DNA from: Rhodococcus tukisamuensis NBRC 100609
Lineage (GTDB): Bacteria; Actinomycetota; Actinomycetes; Mycobacteriales; Mycobacteriaceae
Direction: 5' to 3'
Length of the DNA: 52,368 nt
Assembly (NCBI RefSeq): GCF_001894985.1
Contig: NZ_BCXG01000031.1
Location: 1 to 52,368, forward strand
This document shows, piece after piece, positions 45,368 to 52,368 of the stretch. The notes beneath the pieces are model-generated. The model was not told the origin of the DNA and did no database searches. It was given only the letters and a program-made list of their open reading frames with translations. Made by a program: the position numbers and the translations under genes. The stretch's first letter is position 1; every line of letters starts with the position of its first letter.

Positions 45368-47710
45368 GTGCAGACCGACACCTACACCTCGCCGTTCGCG
45401 GGCTTATCACCGATCGCCGAGGCCGGCGGTCCCGGCGACGTCGAGGCTCCGCCGGACGCAGGCGAATCCCCGTTCGAGGCGGTCTACTTCGCCGAATCGC
45501 CGTTCGGCGAGGCCGACTCCGAGGCCGACGGCGAAGCAGCGGCCGCGCAGGACTTCCTGGAGTCGCTGCACGACGAGGAGTTCGAGGACGCGATCGAACA
45601 GTTGCTCGACGAAGGCGCGGCCTATCTGCTCGCCGACTCCGCGCAGTGGTCGGAAGCGCCGCCGGAAATGGATGCCCGGGAAGTTCTCGATGAGTGGATG
45701 TCGCCGCTGATCTCCGAATGGAAGCGGGCCGTCGACAGCCTCGCGGCCGGGCTCGAGAACGTGGACCTGACCGGCATGAACGAGCATGAGGTCGAGGAAC
45801 TGATCGATTCGCTCGACACGCCGGAGATGCTCGGCGTCGAGGGGTTCGACAACTTCCTGGGGAAGTTGTGGCGCAAGGCGAAGCGGTTCGTCAAGTCCAA
45901 GGTCAAGCAGGCGATCAAGTTCGTCAAGAACCCCGTCAAGGGAGTGATCGAGGTCGCGAAGTCCGGACTGAAGACGATCGGCAAGGGCGTGAAGGCGCTC
46001 GGCAAGTTCGTGGTCGGGCCGATACTCGACAAGCTCAAGCGCATCGGACTCAAGCTCCTGAAGGGCGTGATCGCCAAGCTCATACGACCGTTGAGCCGCG
46101 CGCTTCCCGCGTCGGTTCGACCGGCCGTGCAGATCCTGATGACGAAGCTCGGCATCGGTCAGACCGCCGACCGCGAATCCGGCGGGGAGGAGACTGCCGA
46201 CGGCGAGACGGGAACGGCGACGGATCTCGCGGAGGCGTTCGATGCCGAACTCACCTCGCTCTTCTTCGCCAGCGAGGCCGATGAGGCGGATACCGAGGAA
46301 CCGGAGGTATCCGACACCGAGGCCGACCCGGTGGCGCAGCTCGATCAGGCCCGCGCGCTATTGGCCACCCAACTGGCCACCCATGAGGGCAACGAACCCC
46401 CGATCGCCGAGATCGAGCAGTTCCTACCTGCGATACTCGCGATCCGCCCGCTGCTCAAACTGGGGCTGACCGTCACCGGTGCGAGAGGCAAACTGATCAA
46501 CCTCATCGCCTCGCCGCTGGCGAACCTGATCAAGAAGTGGGTAGGGCCGGAGCCTGCGCGGATCATCGCCCGCGCCGCAGTGGGTGTCGGCTTCAGTGCC
46601 CTCGGGCTCGAGGCCGGACCCGAACAGGAGCAAACGGTCGCCGGCGAGGCGCTGGCCTCGGCTGTCGAGGCAACCGTCTTGCAAACCCTCGACGAGCTGT
46701 CCGACGAAGCGCTCGAAGACCCGCTGCAGGTCAGCGCCGCGGTGCAGCGAGCGTTCGCGGAGGCTGCTGCGGCGTATCTGCCGGATCGGATCCTGCGCGC
46801 CGACCTGCCCGAACGGGAGACCGCGGGCGAAGGCGGATTCTGGGTCCTCATGCCCCGCGCGATGCGACCGCGCTACCGCTTCCGCAAATACACCAGGGTC
46901 TTCGCGACACCGATCCCGCGCCAGATCGCGCGCGCGGTTCCGTGGTCCGATGGCGGCACTCTCGAAACGTACCTGCTCGACCGCGGCGTCGACCGGTGGC
47001 CTGTCCAGGCCGAGATCGACCTCTACGAGACAATTCCCGGCACGCTGCCCGGCCACTTCACCCGAGACGAGACACTTCCCGCCGACGAGAACCCGCTCGG
47101 CGACGAATACCAACCGCTGACGCCCGAAGCGGCGGGGCTGCTGCTGCGCGAACCGGCGATCGGGCGTCGAACTGCCCCGGTAGGCCGGAGACGGCATCGG
47201 CCCGTCCCCGGTCGCCGATACTTCCGGGTGCGCACCAGCAAATTGCCCGCCAAACGCAGCCGCCGACCCCGCAGGCTGTTCACGGTTCGCCTCGATCCGA
47301 CCAGCAAACAGCTTCGGATCGCGATCCGGCTGTCCGAACGTCGCGCCCGGATGGTTCTCGCGCGGATGCAGCGATCGGCCCCGTCCGGGCAGCGCGACCT
47401 GCCGGCGGTTCTCACGGCGCTGCGACAGATCTTTCTCCCCAGGCTGCAGTACCGGGTCGCCCGTCGCCTGGTGAAGTCGTCGCTCGTCCCCGATCCGCTG
47501 ACGGCAACCCAGCTCGCGGGCTCGATCGCCGCCGCGACGAGTACCGCCATCGCCACGTTCCTGGCGCAGAAGGCCGGCGCGTTCGCGTCGGCGGTCGGCG
47601 ACCCGGCGGACGGGGTCACCATCACGGTAGCCTTCGGCGGGCTGGGCGCCGATCCGAAGCAGGAGCTGACGCCTGAGGTCGCCGCGCATCCAGGTTTGCA
47701 GCATGCCTGA
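45368..47710 (+). CDS. Large unknown protein with acidic head and cationic amphipathic core
   Basis: This is a 780-aa protein with no recognised catalytic motif. Residues 1-100 are acidic with repeated SPF/ESPF tags and LHDEEFEDAIEQLLDEG. Residues about 165-260 are strikingly Lys-rich and amphipathic (KLWRKAKRFVKSKVKQ, VKALGKFVVGPILDK, RIGLKLLKGVIAKLI), like membrane-active helices. An acidic Glu/Ala linker, a hydrophobic helical stretch (about 330-400) and an Arg-rich C-terminal half with beta-strand patterns follow. I have a memory of similar acidic SPF-type proteins in other bacteria but know no function. GTG 45368 is preferred because GGAGGT (45355-45360) would overlap the earlier GTG 45359. 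The stop overlaps the next gene by 8 bp. Confidence 0.8.
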   Translation: MQTDTYTSPFAGLSPIAEAGGPGDVEAPPDAGESPFEAVYFAESPFGEADSEADGEAAAAQDFLESLHDEEFEDAIEQLLDEGAAYLLADSAQWSEAPPEMDAREVLDEWMSPLISEWKRAVDSLAAGLENVDLTGMNEHEVEELIDSLDTPEMLGVEGFDNFLGKLWRKAKRFVKSKVKQAIKFVKNPVKGVIEVAKSGLKTIGKGVKALGKFVVGPILDKLKRIGLKLLKGVIAKLIRPLSRALPASVRPAVQILMTKLGIGQTADRESGGEETADGETGTATDLAEAFDAELTSLFFASEADEADTEEPEVSDTEADPVAQLDQARALLATQLATHEGNEPPIAEIEQFLPAILAIRPLLKLGLTVTGARGKLINLIASPLANLIKKWVGPEPARIIARAAVGVGFSALGLEAGPEQEQTVAGEALASAVEATVLQTLDELSDEALEDPLQVSAAVQRAFAEAAAAYLPDRILRADLPERETAGEGGFWVLMPRAMRPRYRFRKYTRVFATPIPRQIARAVPWSDGGTLETYLLDRGVDRWPVQAEIDLYETIPGTLPGHFTRDETLPADENPLGDEYQPLTPEAAGLLLREPAIGRRTAPVGRRRHRPVPGRRYFRVRTSKLPAKRSRRPRRLFTVRLDPTSKQLRIAIRLSERRARMVLARMQRSAPSGQRDLPAVLTALRQIFLPRLQYRVARRLVKSSLVPDPLTATQLAGSIAAATSTAIATFLAQKAGAFASAVGDPADGVTITVAFGGLGADPKQELTPEVAAHPGLQHA

Positions 47711-48953
47711 CGAATTCGCAACGGAAACAGCCGCACTCGGCACGGAGGTGAGGCACTGGCGGCGCGCGTGCGCCGGTCTGGGCGAGCTCGAGGTGGCTGC
47801 CTCGACGCAGGCGTGGAACGAGTTGGAGTCCTATCTGGGCTTGTCGGTCCGCTCCAATCTCGCGGCACTCGCAAAACGTTTGGCCGCTCGGGCCGACCGG
47901 ATCGCTTTCACGTTGGGGGTAGCGCAGACCCCCACCGACCTGAAGTCCGTTCGGGCCGAGCTGCTCGATCTGCGGCGCCGGTACCGGCGTGCCGAAGCCG
48001 TGGTCGATTTCTTCGGCGACGCCGTCAACACCAGGACCAACCCGCGAACCGGTGCCGTCCTCCGCGGCCTCGACGCCCTTGCCGTGCACAGCATGGACCA
48101 GGTGCTGCGCCCCCTCGGGATCGACACTCCCCCGGTGTTGACCTACCTCGACAAGGGCATGGGAGCCTCGATCCTGCGCGCGGGTGCGCGGCTGTGGGAC
48201 TCGTCAATATCGCCCGCCGCCGCCATCAAGATCACCAGACACAATCTGTGGCAGCCGACGTCACTGGTGCACGAAACCGGTCATCAGGTCGCGCATTTGA
48301 CCGGCTGGACCGCCGAACTCGGTACAGCGCTGCGGGCGTCGCTGGCACAACACGACCAGCTCTCCGCCGAGGCCTGGCAGAGCTGGGCGAGCGAGGTCGC
48401 GGCCGACACGTATGCCTTCTGCCTGCTCGGCTACGCCCCGGTCCCGGCCCTGGCGACAGTGGTCGACGGGCCTACCAGGGCGGTGTTCCGCATGCCCCTC
48501 GGCGATCCGCACCCCTTCGCGTTGCTACGCGTCCTGTTCAACGTCGCGCTGTGCCGATCGTGGTTTCGCGACGGGCCGTGGGACGCGCTCGGCGCCCGAT
48601 GGATCGCGAGGCATCCACTCGCGCAAGCACCTTCGGATGTCGCGGCCATCACGTCGGCAAGCCTTGCCCAGCTCGGCGCCATCGTCGATGTCTGCACGCG
48701 GCGACCGATGGCGGCCTTCAACGGTGTGTCCCTGTCTGCCCTGGTCGATCCGAGACGAGTCTCTCCGCAGGAGCTCGAGCGCTTTACCGACCGCGCCGGA
48801 CCGTCGCTGTACACGTCGAGCTACCTGCAACGCATCGAACCGATGCGGATACTCGCTCTCACGGTGCTGCGTGGCCTGGAGGCTCCCGCGGCGCCGACGC
48901 ACTTGGAGACATGGCTTCGACGCCTCGGCGGCGACCGGTCCGCGGCCGCGTGA
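47703..48953 (+). CDS. HExxH-containing putative metallopeptidase
   Basis: This is a 416-aa protein with a zinc-protease-like site: H190-E-T-G-H194 and a candidate third ligand in SEVAAD (E231), inside a helical context. The N-terminal ~120 residues are helical (LDLRRRYRRAEAVVDFFGDA); the C-terminal half is helical with Trp/Arg-rich parts. No signal peptide or membrane segment is seen. The HETGH...EVAAD layout resembles several metallopeptidase families, but I cannot assign one. The ATG at 47703 overlaps the stop of the 780-aa protein gene, suggesting the two products act together. Confidence 0.75.
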   Translation: MPDEFATETAALGTEVRHWRRACAGLGELEVAASTQAWNELESYLGLSVRSNLAALAKRLAARADRIAFTLGVAQTPTDLKSVRAELLDLRRRYRRAEAVVDFFGDAVNTRTNPRTGAVLRGLDALAVHSMDQVLRPLGIDTPPVLTYLDKGMGASILRAGARLWDSSISPAAAIKITRHNLWQPTSLVHETGHQVAHLTGWTAELGTALRASLAQHDQLSAEAWQSWASEVAADTYAFCLLGYAPVPALATVVDGPTRAVFRMPLGDPHPFALLRVLFNVALCRSWFRDGPWDALGARWIARHPLAQAPSDVAAITSASLAQLGAIVDVCTRRPMAAFNGVSLSALVDPRRVSPQELERFTDRAGPSLYTSSYLQRIEPMRILALTVLRGLEAPAAPTHLETWLRRLGGDRSAAA

Positions 48954-48974
48954 ATGAAGAGATTGGAGACGACA

Positions 48975-49583
48975 ATGACTGCCAAGACGCCAGAACCTGC
49001 CGAGCGGAAACCGGCGGGATCCGGATCTCAGAAGGAACCGAAGCCGGCGACGACGGAGCCGGGACCGGTGACGTCGGCAGACATCCAGGCCCTTATTGCC
49101 GTCATTCGCGAGGGCATGAGCAAGTCCGACTGCACAAAGCCGTGCGAGCCGAAACCGTGCGAGCCGGAAGGGAAGCCCGAAGGCGGAAGCGTCGAAAACG
49201 CACTCGCATTGTCTGTGTTCTCGGAGCTTGTGTATTCGCTGCGCACGCACGGTTCGATCGTCGGGATTCCCGCCCAGAAAGTGCCGGTCGAAGTCAACGC
49301 CGACGGCGAGCTCGTGTTTCCGAAGGAGCCACCGGCGTTCGCAGAGACGGTGGTCGTCGTCCACCGCGGTGGTGTCAACCCGGACCAAGACCTCCCCGTT
49401 CCTGGCAAGAACATGCCAATCGACGTGTACCACCCTGAGACCGTCGTCGCGGTACGGCTCAAAGATTGCAATGGAGAGGTGCGCATGGTCAGTTTCGTGA
49501 CGAACAACTACGTGGCCGACGAACCCGACCCTTGCTCCTACGGGCCGTACTCGTACGCAACGCATTCCGCGAAGACGAGCTGA
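48975..49583 (+). CDS. Unknown protein with Cys/Pro-rich hinge
   Basis: This is a 202-aa protein. The first ~60 residues are Lys/Pro/Glu-rich and probably disordered. They are followed by CTKPCEPKPCEPEG (three Cys in nine residues) and then a compact beta-rich domain (VENALALSVFSELVYSLR through VTNNYVADEPDPC). GGAG lies about 7 nt before the ATG at 48975; an ATG at 48954 would overlap the upstream gene's end. I recognise no family. The Cys cluster could bind a metal or form disulfides. Confidence 0.65.
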   Translation: MTAKTPEPAERKPAGSGSQKEPKPATTEPGPVTSADIQALIAVIREGMSKSDCTKPCEPKPCEPEGKPEGGSVENALALSVFSELVYSLRTHGSIVGIPAQKVPVEVNADGELVFPKEPPAFAETVVVVHRGGVNPDQDLPVPGKNMPIDVYHPETVVAVRLKDCNGEVRMVSFVTNNYVADEPDPCSYGPYSYATHSAKTS

Positions 49584-49599
49584 GAAAGAGGCAGGCGCC

Positions 49600-50904
49600 A
49601 TGTTCCGCACACTCGCCCAGTTGCTGAACCCGTTACCGCAGCCGGCCGGTCTGACGCACGCGGACACGGTCTTCGCATTCCATCCCGAACAGTCGAGTAG
49701 ATGGCTCGACGAGATCTGGCGCTCCGGCGGCATCGCCTCCTGGGCGAACGTGCTTCTGCCGCAGGCAGTTCCGCTCGGCGATCCGTCCGCGATCACCCGA
49801 ACGCAGCTTCCGCCTGGCCCGCTCATGACCGCGTCGGGTGTCAACGTAGCCGCACCGGGCGGCCCGCTCCCGCTTCCGCTTCCGCCGGGATACAACCTGC
49901 CACCGCTCGGAACCGTCGGGCCCCCGTTGCTCTGGCAGCACCTGATGTACGCCTACCTCGTGGAGAGCACCGGCGTCTTCGAGATCCTTGCCGAGGTCGC
50001 CCGCCGATACGCCGTCGGGGAAACGCTGCCGACGCCGAGGCTCGACACGGTGGTGTGGCTGCGGGCAACGGAGGAGCTGTTCTTCCGTGACCCGCCGCTG
50101 TTCCGGGTGGGCGGCCTGACCAGCCAGTTGCGCCCCGACGCGCGCGTGAACCGGCGCAACGCGTACTGGCGGATGTTCGGGCTCGACCTACCACATGCGG
50201 CAGGCGCGCGGATCGAAGGGCAGCCGTGGAAGCGCGACGCCGGAACGACCAGCAACACCCGTTTCCTCGAACTGTGGAACGAGCTGCTGCGACAGGTGTG
50301 GCTCGGAATCGAGAACGTCACCAACTCGAGCGGGCCGAAACCCACCGACGACAGCTACATCGCCTACTTGGCCCAGACGATCGGCGAGATGCTCCGGTTG
50401 CGTCGTCGCGGCGGGATGCTCTCCCGCGAAGAGTTCTCCTACGTCTGCATGCTCAGCTGGTTCCATCTCACGGTCGAGTTCGACAACTCCGTGGTTCTCG
50501 ACCTGCACGCCACCGCCGGCGCGGGCGGCAACGCGGCGGATCGGCTCGCGGCGATCGGGGAACGCGTCGGAATCGCGCCGTCACGCCAAGCGCGCGAACT
50601 CTTCGAGCTGGCCGACTTGGTCTCGCCGTTGCTCTGGGCGCTCGAACTGCGGATATTCGACCCCCCACTGGCGGCACCTCTGCTCTACAACGTCAATGTC
50701 TCGCTGGCTGCGCGGTTGATGAACCGCATTATCGACCTGTGGCAGTCGGCGACCGGGGAGCGAGTCAAGGACCTGGCCGTGACCATGCGGCGAGGTGCGG
50801 CACCGGCTCGTTCGGCGCAGCCCGTCACTCTTCCACGCGAATTCGTACCGACCGCACCACGGCCGTCGTCCACCAACGGCAAGCCCGTCGGAACCCGGTC
50901 CTGA
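49600..50904 (+). CDS. Unknown 434-aa helical protein
   Basis: This is a 434-aa protein with a Pro-rich segment at about residues 70-105 (PLPLPLPPGYNLPPLG). A mostly helical body follows with WLRATEELFFRDPPLF, then MLSREEFSYVCMLSWFHLTV, and a disordered Pro/Ser tail. There is no signal peptide and no catalytic motif that I recognise. GAGGCAGG precedes the ATG, 16 nt behind the Cys/Pro-rich gene. It is conserved-looking and coupled to the caspase-like gene, but I can give no function. Confidence 0.7.
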   Translation: MFRTLAQLLNPLPQPAGLTHADTVFAFHPEQSSRWLDEIWRSGGIASWANVLLPQAVPLGDPSAITRTQLPPGPLMTASGVNVAAPGGPLPLPLPPGYNLPPLGTVGPPLLWQHLMYAYLVESTGVFEILAEVARRYAVGETLPTPRLDTVVWLRATEELFFRDPPLFRVGGLTSQLRPDARVNRRNAYWRMFGLDLPHAAGARIEGQPWKRDAGTTSNTRFLELWNELLRQVWLGIENVTNSSGPKPTDDSYIAYLAQTIGEMLRLRRRGGMLSREEFSYVCMLSWFHLTVEFDNSVVLDLHATAGAGGNAADRLAAIGERVGIAPSRQARELFELADLVSPLLWALELRIFDPPLAAPLLYNVNVSLAARLMNRIIDLWQSATGERVKDLAVTMRRGAAPARSAQPVTLPREFVPTAPRPSSTNGKPVGTRS

Positions 50905-50922
50905 CCCGAGGCCCGGCATGTC

Positions 50923-52368
50923 ATGACCGAGTCGTCGGTGTTCGTCCCCCTCGCCGAGGCGCAGTCGTTCGCACCGGTGGCGTGGCCGGTCCGAGCCGAC
51001 GTGTTCGCCGACGAGGTACTGGGCGAGTCCGGCGCGGTCCCCGGGCCGTGCCGCGATGTCACGGTGGCGCCCGCGGATCGTCCGCCGGTGCTGCGTCAGG
51101 GCGCCGTGCACCCGAGCGTTCGGGAGGTACAGCGCAAGCTCAATGCCTTCCACCGCTATCGCGTCGACAACGGCGAGACCGGCCTGCCCCACGCTCCGCT
51201 GGTTCCGGACTGTGTCTATGGCACCAGAACCCGCGACGCCGTCAAGGCGTTTCAGGTTGTCGCCCTGCCCGGCCAACCGAAGGAGCACGACGGCAAGGTC
51301 GGGACAAACACTTGGCCGCACCTTGATTCGATCGCGGTCGGCAGTGACGGCGCCGCCGAAGTCACGGTCGCGGCGTGCCGGTTCACCGATGCGAGCGGAC
51401 GGGCGATCAACTGGAGCCACATCATCGGCCTGCACGGAACGGCCGTCGATGTCGAGATATCCGTATCCGGTCTGCCGGTCGCGGCCATGCCAGCGGTGAT
51501 CGTTGCTCAGATCGCCGCCCACCCGCCGAATCTCGTGACGCCTCCCGGCGGAGCGCCGATTCGAGTCGACGTGTCCAACACAGGGGCGGATCCGGCCGAC
51601 CCCAGTCGGATCCGGTACCGGTCCTCACGACCGTTGCGCGAACTGGCGCCGCTCCTGTTCGGCGGCGGGTCCAGCGTCGCGACCGTCGGGCGACGTGGCG
51701 CGACGAGCGACGGTGAGTTCCGTGGAAACCTGGACGCGCTGCATCGGGGCGCTGCGACCCAACCACTGAGTGCCGGGTCGCGCACCGCCGACGAATTCCA
51801 GGAAGCCCCGGACGCGTTCGACCTCTTCCGCGCGGGCGGTGTGCACGTCCTCGAGGTGCGCGCCGCCCCACGTACGCACTGGCGCGCTCCAGTCAGGCAA
51901 CGGCGTCTCGGCAGGAGCCCTGCGCGGTTCTTCTACTACTCCGGACACGGATTGTCGTCGAGCGGAATGCTGGCCATAGATACGCAGGGGAAGCAATGTG
52001 GGCAAAGCGGTTCGGCATTCGAAAACTGGCTCGGGCCGGCCGAGATTCTGCCGTTGTGGACGAAAGGCGCCAGCCCTGATGTTCTGATCATCGCGGGCTG
52101 CTCCATGCTCAAGATCAATCTCGGTGAGCACCTGTTCATGAAGAAACCGCTGGTCGGACCCGGGCTGGCGTGGTCGCAACTTCTCTCCAACCGGGCGGGA
52201 GGCCTCACCGCGCTGCTCGGTTACGGCGGAAGGGCACCGTGCGACAAACCGAACGGCGACCGCATAGCAGCGGCCATGGCACGTCGAATCCAATCAGGAG
52301 CTACAGCCTTCGCGCAGGATTGGCTGACCGTCAACGGCGACAACAACGCCGATAACGCCGCAGCAATT
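50923..52368 (+). CDS. Peptidoglycan-binding/caspase-like protein, 3' end cut
   Basis: The frame from ATG 50923 is open to the window end (482 codons, no stop), found by direct translation. Residues about 60-140 form a peptidoglycan-binding domain of type 1 (VREVQRKLNAFHRY, YGTRTRDAVKAFQ, DGKVGTNTW). A beta-rich linker follows. From about 300 there is a caspase/CHAT-like cysteine protease: FFYYSGHG with H342 and VLIIAGCSM with C393. The short acidic N-terminus lacks a signal peptide. Clan CD peptidases of this kind act in programmed cell death, toxin processing or defence in bacteria. The C-terminus beyond the window may carry effector or sensor parts. Confidence 0.78.
   Translation, partial: MTESSVFVPLAEAQSFAPVAWPVRADVFADEVLGESGAVPGPCRDVTVAPADRPPVLRQGAVHPSVREVQRKLNAFHRYRVDNGETGLPHAPLVPDCVYGTRTRDAVKAFQVVALPGQPKEHDGKVGTNTWPHLDSIAVGSDGAAEVTVAACRFTDASGRAINWSHIIGLHGTAVDVEISVSGLPVAAMPAVIVAQIAAHPPNLVTPPGGAPIRVDVSNTGADPADPSRIRYRSSRPLRELAPLLFGGGSSVATVGRRGATSDGEFRGNLDALHRGAATQPLSAGSRTADEFQEAPDAFDLFRAGGVHVLEVRAAPRTHWRAPVRQRRLGRSPARFFYYSGHGLSSSGMLAIDTQGKQCGQSGSAFENWLGPAEILPLWTKGASPDVLIIAGCSMLKINLGEHLFMKKPLVGPGLAWSQLLSNRAGGLTALLGYGGRAPCDKPNGDRIAAAMARRIQSGATAFAQDWLTVNGDNNADNAAAI

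Noticed and set aside
36010-52368. Complete prophage or contractile injection system
   Set aside because: No capsid, portal, terminase, sheath, baseplate, spike or integrase gene is visible. Only lysin-like and hydrolase proteins are present, so this remains a hypothesis depending on flanking DNA.

Overview
The window looks like a high-GC actinomycete of the mycolic-acid group, most likely Rhodococcus or a close relative. It carries a complete YrbE/Mce lipid-import operon, two steroid-type P450s plus CYP51 with its ferredoxin, a mycofactocin-type SDR and a PknK-type kinase. There are no rRNA, tRNA or CRISPR features that I can see.

Region 1 (1-19121, all minus strand) is an unbroken run of genes. 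In transcription order it holds an SDR, a TetR regulator, CYP123-like, an SDR, CYP51, a 3Fe-4S ferredoxin, a SnoaL-fold protein, an unknown 419-aa protein, a FadD19-like sterol-side-chain CoA ligase, a CYP125-like steroid C26 hydroxylase, YrbEA, YrbEB, MceA-F and an Mce-associated protein. Many genes overlap by 1-4 nt. Region 2 (19391-25477, plus strand) is divergent: aldehyde dehydrogenase, SDR, 3-hydroxyisobutyrate-dehydrogenase-like, CMD-fold protein, a delta4-(5alpha)-3-ketosteroid dehydrogenase and an FMN-barrel protein. It is followed by a convergent luciferase-like oxidoreductase (25494-26354). The core from ferredoxin to CMD protein has the order I recall for the M. tuberculosis cyp51 locus (Rv0763c-Rv0771). 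Here it is joined to a sterol importer, CYP125, a sterol ligase and a 5alpha-ketosteroid dehydrogenase, so the whole block reads as one sterol uptake and modification island. A repeated palindrome, TGGACA-NN-TGTCYA-like, lies at the TetR start, at the promoter of the divergent operon and upstream of the luciferase-like gene, and is the probable TetR operator.

Region 3 (26733-35952) is regulatory: a PknK-like kinase/ATPase/LuxR fusion, a small secreted protein, and two paralogous LuxR-type ATPase (LAL) regulators that converge with a 5-bp gap and both appear to be leaderless.

Region 4 (36010 to the end) is accessory DNA rich in hydrolases: a subtilase, a four-part cell-wall lysin (M23, DUF1906-like, amidase, DUF4185-like), a decayed ISL3 transposase, an M1-like metallopeptidase of visibly lower GC, a SARP/BTAD regulator, and a plus-strand operon. 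That operon encodes a small protein, a 780-aa acidic/cationic protein, an HExxH protein, a Cys/Pro-rich small protein, an unknown 434-aa protein and a peptidoglycan-binding/caspase-like protein cut by the window end. None of these hydrolases has a visible signal peptide. I consider this the best candidate for an undescribed system, possibly cargo of a lysis- or injection-type release mechanism; that interpretation is inference.
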